From Mixophyes australis (lineage: Eukaryota > Chordata > Amphibia > Anura > Limnodynastidae), in NCBI GenBank assembly GCA_036250195.1, contig JAVHZZ010000004.1, forward strand, positions 143,845,729 through 143,909,728: a DNA stretch of 64,000 nucleotides, read 5' to 3'. Below are positions 12,201 through 24,200 of this stretch, in pieces. Position numbers and translations under genes: made by a program. Numbering within the stretch: position 1 is the first letter of the stretch; each line of letters begins with the position of its first letter. The notes under the pieces were generated by a model. The model saw only the letters and a program-made list of their open reading frames with translations, did not search any database and was not told the origin of the DNA.

Positions 12201-15200
12201 TAAATACTTTGAAGATAAAAAAAGCAGGCTGCACAGACTGTGGAGCTAGAAAGTGAAATTAAATGGACCACGTTACTTTGGTGGCTATCTATGCCCCCCC
12301 CCCCCCCCCCCCGCCCTACACTTGTAGTTGAATATAAATAAAGCAGCCTGCATAGACTGTAGAACTAGAAATTCAAATATACAAAGAAATGGACAAAGGC
12401 AGTTTGGTATCTGTCTGCATCAGATCCCCTCTCCACTAGGAGTAAAACAGAAAACTTTTCAGCCGTTATATAATCTAGAATATAAATAGAAATTGAGAAA
12501 GGCAATTTGGTATCTGTCTGCATCATAATCATCAACATCCTCCTCAGCGCCAGCTACATCAATATCCTCCTCCCAGTGTACAACATTCACACCTTCATTA
12601 GCCAAATCTGTAACTGGACTGTGGGTGATCCTTCCAGCATATGCAGAGGGCGTGCTGCAAATGCTGGATGGAGTCACCTCTTCCCGTACAGTGATGGGAA
12701 GGTCAGGGTTCACAACCAACAACACCCTTGGACTCGCCTTGGGGATTTGTGATGTCATCTGTTTAGAAGGCAGAGTTCTTTGCTGTTTTGTTGTTGTTGC
12801 AGACAGCATAACTCTCTTAAATTTTTTGTAGGGGGGGGGGGAGGAGGGCTTAGATCCTTGGGTGAAGCTGGACCACTAGTCATGAACACGGGCCAGGGCC
12901 TAAGCCGTTCCTTGCCACTACGTGTCGTAAATGGCATATTGCCAACTTTACGTTTCTCCTCAGATGATTTTAAGTTTCTCTTTTTGCTATTTTTTGAGAA
13001 CTTGGGCTTTTTGGATTTTACATGCCCTGTACTAGGAGATTGGGCATCGGGCTTGCCAGACGACGTTGATGCCATTTCATCGTCTATGTCATGACTAGTG
13101 GCAGCAGCTTCAGCATTAGGAGGAAGTGGGTCTTGATCTTTCCCTACTTTATCCTCCAAATTTTGGTTTTCCATTATATGTAGCACAAGAGAGCGTACCC
13201 CTAAGCCACACACACTCGGCAAAGCCTTTAAAAATTATATGCGGCACAGGAGAGTAGCACTGGACTTATACTGCTGAATCAGTGAACTTTGTAATAGCAG
13301 TACCACTGGACTTATACACTGCTGAATCAGTGAACTTTGTAATAGCAGTACCACTGGACTTTTACTGCTGAATGTGTGAACTTGGTAATATTGCAGTACC
13401 AATGGGCTTATATACTGCTGGATTGGCTTTGCAAATCTGGTTATAATTATTTTTTTTTAAAAAATTTTATTTTAATTTTTTTTATAACTTTTTTTTTATT
13501 TTTTAAAAACTTGGGAATAATGGGGAAATAACTATGCCCTTAGAAGCACAGAGCACAGGACACAGCACCACTGGACTGATCAGGACACAGCGCAGGACCC
13601 AGCAGCACTACTGAACTCAGCAGGACAGAGCACAGGACACAGCACCACTGGACTGATACTGCAGAATGTGTGAACTTTGTAATATTGCAGAACCACTGGA
13701 CTTTTACTGCTGAATGTGTGAACTTGGTAATATTGCAGTACCAATGGGCTTATACTGCAGGATTGGTTGTGCAAATTTTGTTGTAATTAAAAAAAAATGT
13801 AATTCGTTTTTTGTATTTTTTTTAAATAACTTTTTTTTATTTTTTTAAACACTTTGGAATATTGGGGAAATAACTATGCCCTTAGAAGCACAGAGCACAG
13901 GACACAGCACCACTGGACTGAACAGGACACAGCACAGGACCCAGCAGCACCACTGACCTCAGAAGGACAGAGCACAGGACACAGCACCACTGGACTGAGC
14001 ACAGCACAGCACAGAACAGCACAGAACTTAACTGAACAGCACAGAACCTAACTGAACAGCACGAGATATAGCAGGACAGAGGACCACCTAACACACCCTC
14101 CCTCTACCCTGATCAATGGCCGAGTGAAGATGGCGGCGACTAGCGGGGAATTTATAGGATCCGAGTATCGCGAGATCCGACAACGGGATTATGAGTCAGA
14201 GCCTCAGTTTCAGATTTGAATTTGGCGCCAATATCCGGATCTGTCTCGGATCCGACTCGGATCGGCAACGTTCGGGTGGGCTCGGATTTCATAAATCTGA
14301 GTGCGCTCATCTCTATTTTTTACCCTACACCCACCGCACAGGTGTGTAGGAAGAGCCTTAATAGCCTTAGTGCTTTTCAGCATGGGGCTGGTTCTTCCTA
14401 GAGGAGAGGTCCGCAGAATTTTTTTGCTACGCCAGTGGCTGCATGCCCCTGCCCCTTCCCATTCCAGGACACCCCCCTTTCACTTAGGGGGTAGTAACAG
14501 CATGGAAAAGGGCTATTTTACCAGAAAAAGAGAAACAGTGTGGTTCTCGACTTTGAGAGGGCCCTGCTGGCATACAAGTTTGAGAATTGCACCCCAGTCT
14601 TTGAAATATAGGAACTTGCCAATAAAGGTACACAAGGGTGCATGGAGGGGCTTTAACCAGTTCTCAAGAAACAACTCCGGATTGGAATCTTCCACTTTCT
14701 CAGGCAAGCCAACACATGTCAGTTTATTATTATATTATTTGTCAGATATTTTTTGCTTGCATTAAGTGATCTGAGCAGCCAGATCGATAAGTTGAGCTTG
14801 AATAGGAGCAGTTGTGTCCACCAGTGAGAAGATCTGGGGCCTGATTCATTAAGGAACTTAAATGAAGACGTTTCTTATTTCAGTCTCCTGGACAAAACCA
14901 TGTTACAATGCAAGGGGTGAAAATTAGTTTTCTATTCCATTAAGTTCCTTAATGAATCAGGCCCCTGGTGTTCTGCTACCACCACACATTTTCTGAAGAT
15001 CATGGTGGATAAGGTAAAGGTCAGTCTGCACCTCCTCTATTGTATCAGTAACTTTCTTTTGGGAGGCACTGAAAGCAATGAGTATCTGTTGTTAATATGT
15101 GCAGTTGAAACAGCAATGGTAGGAGCGCGCTCACTCTCAGAAGGCAAGAGCTGCAATAATACAGGGCATCCCTCCCTGGAAAGGTAATAAGAACAAAAAT

Positions 15201-18200
15201 AATTATGCGCTCTATTGACTTAGATGGATCAGATTTGTATAGTGTTAGTGTAAGAAGGGGAATTAAGATGTTTCTTTAGGGGAGGGGGATATTGAATGTT
15301 CCAATATGTCAAATGAATGGTGAATTGGAGGGGAATGTATATCACTGGAGTGATTTTTTATGTACCTAGTTATTTAACTATGCCGTTGTACTGAAAGGAT
15401 ATTAATAAAAAGCGTATTTATTGCTACATAAGGGTAAAAAATACAAAACAATAAAATCAATAAAAATCACATTACACCAACAACCGAGCTAATGGATGAA
15501 CATACATGTAAAATAATAGTTCTCAAAATAAAAGGAAATGAAATGGAATTAAAATAGTCCCATTCTCATATTTGTATCAATTGTGCAAAATTGCAATAAA
15601 ATCGGTCATCACGTGATGCCACCTAACACCAGTCCAACCTATGAAGGTTTTGGAGGATTCAATGAAATTTCAGTATAAAGTTAACTGAAAGAGTCTTGGT
15701 AAATGGGACGAATTGGATAAGACAAGGTCTGTGTTCCTTCCTGTTCCCCCTTCAAAAGGGGGCATTCCCAAAGCGTTTCATCTGACTAGCAGATTTCCTC
15801 AGGGGGTTGTATTGATCGTCAATGAGGATTGGCATTTATACATGTTTGTTTGTCTATTCAGCCAATAGGATTTATTATCCAAATCCAATTGGAGGTGTTG
15901 AATAATGGTAAATAAAATTAAATTAAAAATGACAAGTAATACGGTGACAATTCATGTAATATATAATTGCAAATAAAATACATACAGTAATTAATGGTAT
16001 TATATAAAAAGAAAAGATATTTAGGTAATGCACAGCGACCAATGGTTAAGTATTTGTAGATGGACTGGACCTATGATTGTACGGTGGTATATTATTATAT
16101 AGCAAAAACATGTACATTGATCACTGATAACCACATGGTCGTATATATGAATACATATTCACGCATGGCCTGAATGTACATATGTATACATATATATATA
16201 TAGACATAAACGTGTGGAGATGAAATTCTTATGTAAATAATCATGGATGTACTGATCAATACTATATACTCCACCGACTGTATCACTCCAATTATTATTT
16301 GACTCATATATTCCCTTTAACTTCATATTGCAGCCACCTACATTCAGCTATGTCTTATGTAGGTAGATAATATATATGCATGTATATCTATAATAGGTGA
16401 CCTATCCCATATTTACTACACATGTGACCGATATCTATGATATATTAAACCGCACTAACACGTAAATCGTGCGTGGAGGGTGCGGTGGCAGGGAGACCAC
16501 ATCTGGGGGCTATTTTGACTCATTGATATCGACCTCTCATAAAAAACTGTTAGTGGTAATACCTATCAGTCATGGGGTTTAATGAGCTATAAAATATTTA
16601 TGAGTAGAGGTTGGTCATGAGGATTGAATAGACAAATAAAACATGTATAAATGTCAATCCTCATTGACGATCAATACAACCCCCTGATGAAATCTGCTAG
16701 TCAGATTAAACGCGTTGGGTACACCCCCTTTTGATGACACACAGGAAGGAACACAGACTTACGTTCCACAGTGGAACGAACGCCGCATCGATCCTCGATG
16801 TACACTGCCATCCTCATACCCTTCCGACTACACGGTTTTGAAGATCACATCTACCCGCTTATCTGGACAATTATACAGGACTCCAAGGCCGCATCACCCT
16901 CTTCCATATCAGGATGAGTTACATCCAGGGCTGCCAAGAGGAATTCAGGGCCCGGGTACAACAAACTCATGGGGCCCCCCCATAGTTGAGTAAGCCCTAA
17001 AAATTTTTTGCGCCGCCTCACGGCGGCGCAAAAAACACGACGCGGGTTTGGTCATACATTCAGGGGCGTGTCAATGCGCCATTGGGGCGTGGCTAGCCTA
17101 ACGACGGTGCAAAAATTTTCGGGAATGTGGTCATACATTTGGGGCCGTGGCAATGCACCGTTGGGCGCATAGCTAGCACATCAAAATCACTAGGTCCTGA
17201 ATTCACCACAGCGTCACATATGTCCAAGCACTCCTGACTTTTAAGACATCCAGCACCACAGTGTAGTATACAAAGAATGCAGTGTGTACACAAACAGTTC
17301 AGTCTTGGCCTGCGCCCACTGGGCTCACCAAACATTGGCATTGTCCCTACTAGAATCACAACATTTCACACACTATGCTGCTCTGTCCTACCTGTTCTTC
17401 TCACTTTCTCCACCCGAGGCTGCTGGTTTCTTTAGTTGTGGCTTGCCTGGATCTTGGAATGTAGAAGGACCTATTTGGGAAAAAAATGGCTACATTTAGA
17501 AAATTTCAGTCAGACGCAGCGTTAAATCAATAGCACCCACGATTAATAATTAGGCCTTCCTCCAGCCCCAACATTAAAATAATAGAATTCACATGTAATA
17601 AATAAACCTATTTCCCGTCATGCAAACAGCCTAGCAATACCTATTTCCCACAACCATCACTGCCATTAAATAATTCATAGTCACATTTAATAAATAGACC
17701 TCATCCTCCCCAAACTCACCTCCACATTCAATAGGCCCCAAATCACCCCATCTTAAATTAATAATCCCCACTATTAAATTGCCTCACCATCACCCTACAA
17801 ACAAAATAGCGCCCATTAATTAGCCACCACCTACCGCACACACACTACATTGCAACAAGCCCCATCACAACTACACTGCGCCCTCCATGCTGCTTTCCCC
17901 CCTTTTTATTCACTCTGTGCCTCTTTGCCCCTTTTTTTATAACTCTGTGCCTCTCTGCCGCTGTTTTCCTCCTCTGTGCCTCTCTGCCCCTGTTTTCCTC
18001 CTCTGTGCCTCTCTGCCCCTCTTTTCCTCCTCTGTGCCTCTCTGCCCCTCTTTTCCTCCTCTGTGCCTCTCTGCCCCTCTTTTCCTCCTCTGTGCCTCTC
18101 TGCCCCTCTTTTCCTCCTCTGTGCCTCTCTGCCCCTCTTTTCCTCCTCTGTGCCTCTCTGCCCCTCTTTTCCTCCTCTGTGCCTCTCTGCCCCTCTTTTC

Positions 18201-21200
18201 CTCCTCTGTGCCTCTCTTTTCCTCCTCTGTGCCCCTCTTTTCCTCCTCTGTGCCCCTCTTTTCCTCCTCTGTGCCCCTCTTTTCCTCCTCTGTGCCCCTC
18301 TTTTCCTCCTCTGTGCCTCTCTTTTCCTCCTCTGTGCCTCTCTTTTCCTCCTCTGTGCCCCCTTTTCCTCCTCTGTGCCCCCTTTTCCTCCTCTGTGCCT
18401 CTCTTTTCCTCCTCTGTGCCCCTCTTTTCCTCCTCTGTGCCCCTCTTTTCCTCCTCTGTGCCTCTCTTTTCCTCCTCTGTGCCTCTCTTTTCCTCCTCTG
18501 TGCCCCTCTTTTCCTCCTCTGTGCCTCTCTTTTCCTCCTCTGTGCCTCTCTTTTCCTCCTCTGTGCCTCTCTTTTCCTCCTCTGTGCCTCTCTTTTCCTC
18601 CTCTGTGCCTCTCTTTTCCTCCTCTGTCCCTCTCTTTTCCTCCTCTGTCCCTCTCTTTTCCTCCTCTGTCCCTCTCTTTTCCTCCTCTGTGCCTCTCAGT
18701 TTCTTTCCTTACCTTTTGTCAGCTTCTTTCTTTTCTTCTCTTCTCTTCTGTCTTCTCTTCTTTCTTCTTCTTTGGTCTTGTCAGGCTGCGGCGCTCCTCA
18801 CTGACTGACTGCCGGGCGTGACTTGATGACGTCACGCCCGACAGTCAGTGTGAATGGAGAAGACAGGAGAGGAGGGACGCGGCGCCGCGGTCACGTGAGT
18901 ATTGATTTTTTATTTTTTATTTTTATTTCTTATAGCTCCCCCCACCAACGCCCCCCCCCCCCCTCCCCCTACCCCGCGGGAATTTTTTTTTAAAAAAAAT
19001 AAAAATACGCAAAATACAAAAAAATAAAATAAAAAAAAAAAATGACAAAAAATAGCAGCAAGGGCCCGGCCCGGGCCCCCTGGCATGGCCGGGCCCGGGT
19101 AAAATGTACCCGCTCCCCCCCCCCTCTCGGCGGCCCTGGTTACATCTAAGGACACAGTGAGTCTCCATTGGGTTAAACACCCTTGTCTTATCCAGTTCCT
19201 CCCATTTACCAAGACTCTTTCAGTTAACTTTATACTGACATTTTATTAGATCCTCCAAAATCTTCATAGGTTGGACTGGTGTTAGGTGGCATCACGTGAT
19301 GACTGATTTTATTGCAATTTTGTACAATTGGTACAGATATGAGAATGGGACTATTTTAATTCCATTTCATTCCCTTTTAATTCAATTCCATTTAATTTCC
19401 TTTTATTTTGAGAACTATTATTTTCCATGTATGTTCATCCATTAGCTCGGTTGTTGGTGTAATGTGATTTTTATTGATTCTATTGTTTTGTATTTTTTGC
19501 CCTTATGTAGCAATAAATACGCTTTTTATTCACATCCTATCAGTACAACGTCATAGTTGAATAACTAGGTCCATAGAAATCACTCCAGTGGTATACATTC
19601 CCCTCCAATTCACCCTTTATTTGACATATTGGAACATTCAATATCCCCTTTCCCTAAAGAAACATCTTAATTCCCCTTATTACACTGATACTATACGAAT
19701 CTAATCGAAGTCAATAGAGCGCATAATTATTTTTGTTCTTAATATGTGCAGTTGTTCAGGTTGACAAGAAGGTTCCTCTCAGATTGTAAAATTCCCTCCA
19801 GGGAATAGAGAGGGAGGGTGGGAAGGAGAAGCAAGCCAGGGATGGGGGCTGTCGCAAATGGCAGGGGAGCACTGAGTGCAGGCCGCCTTTTGTCAAAATC
19901 GCAGCTGTCGATATCGAACACCCTCCAGTTGATGTTGTTGTAGTAGTGCGGAAGACAGACCACCCAATGGCACTTTTTGCGGGCTCAGTCAACTCTGTGG
20001 TGCTCCATTGATCAGGCAGGGAGTGGAGGAAGAAAAGGCACAACAGCCCCCCACGTGGACGCGTATGTAAGCAGGCCGCACTGTTACAACGCGTGTTGCA
20101 CTGCCCAAAACCCTATTGCTGGCAGCCGGTTAGATGACTTGCACGACTTCTGCAATGTAGGGGTCACTTTGGCTAGGAGCCGCTCTGTCACTGTAGGGGA
20201 GAGGGAAGCACAGGTGGATGCCATACTCCAGTCCGCAGCACGAGACCACTGGGGACCTGTCCAGGACTAGCAGACACCAGGACTCAGTGGAGGAAAGATT
20301 TGGCTATCAGGGTAAGCAGAGCCTAGGGAGGATGGGAATAGGGCCAAAGGCAGGAGTGTCGTCTGGGACTCCTTTTTCCAACACCAGCAGCATCAGGTAA
20401 GGATAGATATATTGGACAAGTTAACCCGTGCATGATACTCATGCATTCTAGTCAAATCAAGCTACTTAAGGTGTTAAAAAGGTTCTTGTCATGCATTTGG
20501 GCCATAGCCCAGGCCTCAACCATCAACCACTCCCCACTGTCACCCCCGGCAACCACCAACCACTCCCAACTGTCACTTCTCCTTCAAGAAATATATATAT
20601 ATTTTTTTTAAATCTTTATAAACACTTTTAACAATTAACAAATTAAATTAACAAATTAAAAACATCTTAGTATACCAAATTTCAGCCCTTTCTGAATTTT
20701 TTTTCCACACACACTAAGAATTTAGTAGGTCAGTGTATAACTCTGCCCAGCAGGTGGCGCTGCAGCTTGGTTTTATTTTTTCCACACACAGACAGACTAA
20801 CACACGCCACTAGACATTTATATTATAGATATTGGTAAGAGAGGAAGGAAACCATGTCCTACTCCACACTACACCATGCCCCACTCCGCTCTCCTATCAG
20901 TCTTATTGAAGTGTGATAAGCCCCCACAATACAATAGTTTGGTGGGCTATCAATGATGTCATTGGTGGCTTGATTAGGTCTGAAAGAGAGCAAAAATATG
21001 AGTAATCAAAGAATCAAATCAAAGAAGTAGTGCACACAAACCCTTGAATTTGCTTATCAACTGCACAGAGGAATACCATAAAACAATATAAAACAATATG
21101 TAGCATTTACCTTTCCCTCTGTTAGGCATCAAACAAAGAGGATTTTTGATACAGTTGAAAAAAAATGTTAAGCGTATGCTTTTGTGTTAAATGTTATCTG

Positions 21201-24200
21201 TACAAAATAACTATGAAAATTGCGTAGGTAACCATTCTGTGTAAACTGTTATAGTATTGATAGTATATTCTTTAGTTTTGTATTTTTCATACTATGTTGA
21301 TGTGTGTGCTCCTCTGTTATTCAGGTTTATTCCTCGTCATGAAGATGAGCTTGAATTGGATGTAGATGACCCGTTATTGGTAGAATGTGAGGATGGTTCA
21401 TGGTGCCGTGGCTATAATATGAGAACAGGCGAGCGAGGAATCTTCCCTTCATTTTATGCACATGAGGTTGTGTGTCCGGTGAAGGAGAATGCTGGTAAGT
21501 TGCTTCAGAGTGTTATGTGTTACTCTGCTTGGAGTATAGGAAGGCAGAAACACATGTTAATGAGGTGAAGTTTACTCTTAGTTTAATGAACACTGAGAGC
21601 AGTGCATTCTATGGGTCTGTCTTTTCTGCACATTTTTATAATGTGTTATTTGTAATATGTTGTTATATGTTATAAGTCTGTTATATGATGATTTGATCCT
21701 AATAATAAGTTGGCCAGTAAATGTGGCTGACTTAAAGGGAGAAATTAAAAAGAGTTTATTTTCACTTTTGTTGCAAGTGTTCAGTAAATGCAGTGGATTT
21801 AAAGCTAAACTACCACCTACTAAGAAAATTAGTAAAAAAGAGATTGCGGCCTATGATTGGTCCTCCTGCTCATACATTCCATTCCGGAGAACAGCATTAA
21901 TTTGCCTGTTGCATGAAGCAGCTCCTAGGTCTCCAGCTAGGGAAATTTTACAGTAGGTGGTAGCGTAGCTTTAAGTTTGTTTTGCACAGCAATCTTATTT
22001 GTTGCATGTTTACACTTTTGGAAAATTCCAGTGGTGCATACTCTGCTGTCATATTCTCTTTTTGTTTTTTACTTGTTTACTTTTATTATTTTTCCAAAAC
22101 AACAAACACAAAACATACAACAAAACAAAAATATGTATCATAATATCCAACACGCAAGTAACAACATTAACAGACATTGATGTATAAGAACATTCACCAA
22201 AGTAACATATTACAAATAATACTTAATAAAACACTTAATTGAGTATATAAGAAAATAAATAAATAAATAAATAATTATACACACCACAGGCCAAACAAAA
22301 GACCCTCTCTCGCTGCCGCTATGAAATAAACTAGGATCATTAAAGTAGATGCAAATTATTCCAAGCTCATCAAGTCATCTGAACTTGCTCTGTATCTAGA
22401 GGTGTATCATATGGATCATATTATATTATATTTCCCCTTTGCCTTCATGCAGGTATACATATATCTTTAATGCTGCATAGTTGCATTCACTAACGTTCTA
22501 CACTTATGAAGTTCCAATGGTCTAGGAGCAAGCCAAGCCCGAGCAATCATAACTTTAGTGAAGGTTATAAGGTTAAATATATATGTAACTGTATATTTAT
22601 TAGTAATATCTCCTAGAGAGATGCTATATAGACACTGTTTAGCACTCATTGACGGGGCTGGGGGAACAGTATTCAAAATACATTCACAAACCTCTTGTCA
22701 AAAACCTTTTACTATCGAACAGTCCCACAATAAATGCCACCCATAAAAGAATTACATTTCGGACGCGCCAGACTACTTAGGTAGCCCTGACGAGACTCTT
22801 GAGCATATGGGACCATTCCTCATCAAGAAGGGGGCCCAGATTCACCTCCCATTTAGATCTAAGCTTATCTAAATCAGCAGGGGCCAACGACAAACTAAGC
22901 TTAGAATATAATGTAGATATAATTTTCCATGTGCCCACTTCATGTAGAAGACATTTAAGGGGAGATTGCTGGATCAAAGGAGGAGACAAGGGAAATGTCT
23001 CAATTGAAGATGACAATAAAAAGCAGAATTTGGAATTCCACTTTCCAAGGATAACTGGGCCAAAGTCTTCAAACATCCGGATTCATATAATTGCCCTAAT
23101 GAGTTAATACCACATCTACGCCATATATTATACCCTTTTAATTTTTCAAGTTTAACAAAGGAGGGATTATACCAAAAAGAAGTTGAGGGGTCATGTCCTT
23201 GGCCTCCAAGTATATAATGAGCAAGACGCTCAATCTTAATTGCTTGCCTAATAATTGGCGCAACCTGATGTGAACACTTACCCACAAGCAATATCTCTAA
23301 AGGTGACAGACATTCATACATAGACCTAGAGGTCACCACCTGCTCTGCAAGAAAATCCAACAAAGCTAACAGGGTCAGGGATCTTAACCAACTAATTAAA
23401 TGTGTAAGCTGGGCAACATAGTAATATATTCTAAGATACGGGTCAAGGTTCAATGAGACAAATCATCATCATGATCATCATCATTTATTTATATAGCGCC
23501 AGGAAATTCAACTGAAAGCCGGGATATCCAGACCCCAAGATATTTGAAACAAAGGGTCCATTTTAAAGGATAACGCTCTGAAGCATCAGTGGGTATCACT
23601 CCAAGCAACGGAAAAACATATGACTTGTCCCAGTTTACCAATATACCAGAAAAATGGCCAAAATTCTACAGAGAAGATGATTCAGGGAGGCATTTGAGTC
23701 TGACTGAAAAAGAATCATATCATCAGAATCTAGCGTCCTCCCCACAAGAAGACCAACAATGTACGGATTGGCTCGGATTAAACATGCCAAATGTTCTATG
23801 GCTAAGGCAAATAGAGCTGGAGATAGATGACACCCCTTCCTAGTACCCCAACCCAAACTAAATGGGGAAGAAGTATGTCCATTTACTAAAACTCTTACCA
23901 AAGGAGCGGAGTATAGTAACTAAACCCATTTGATAAATCCAACCCAAATTGAGGCAATACCTCCCATAAGCATCGCCATTTCACTGAGTCAAAGGCCTTG
24001 GCTCCGTTGAGAGATACCACCACTGCCCCTTCTCAGTTTTATGGGGTAACTGAATGTGAGTATAAAGGCGACGAATATTGGGGATAGTAGATTTACCAGG
24101 CATAAATTCAGTTTGGTCAGAATGGACTATCTCAGAAATCACTGAATTGAGCCTAGTAGAAAGAATCTTAGCCAGAATTTTAACATCTGTACATAGGATA

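Larger units (their letters stand above)
9062..14315. mobile_element. hAT transposon, 5.25 kb, internally decayed, minisatellite-rich
   Basis: The exact 8-bp duplication ttttttac flanks the element at 9054-9061 and 14316-14323. The ends are imperfect inverted repeats (tagggatgtgcac against tagagatgagcgc in reverse complement). Inside, the minus strand encodes a hAT C-terminal dimerisation segment (11890-12078). Most of the transposase core is missing, and two minisatellite arrays plus runs of short repeats fill the rest. It is non-autonomous as it stands. Confidence 0.88.
15188..19741. mobile_element. long-inverted-repeat (foldback) element, split by a hAT insertion
   Basis: About 540 bases at 15188-15730 match the reverse complement of 19185-19741. 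The next 140 bases (15735-15875) match the reverse complement of 16609-16750. Removing the hAT element at 16926-19138 gives a foldback element of about 2.3 kb with arms of about 700 bases and a spacer of about 730 bases. The ends are taagaacaaaaataattatg and its reverse complement. No transposase and no clear target duplication are visible, so the family is undetermined. The spacer has a short TA-rich microsatellite near 16185. Confidence 0.75.

Noticed and set aside
17887..18821. Three overlapping ORFs of 267-305 codons
   Set aside because: They are the three frames of a 20/29-bp CT-rich tandem array and show no protein-like composition.
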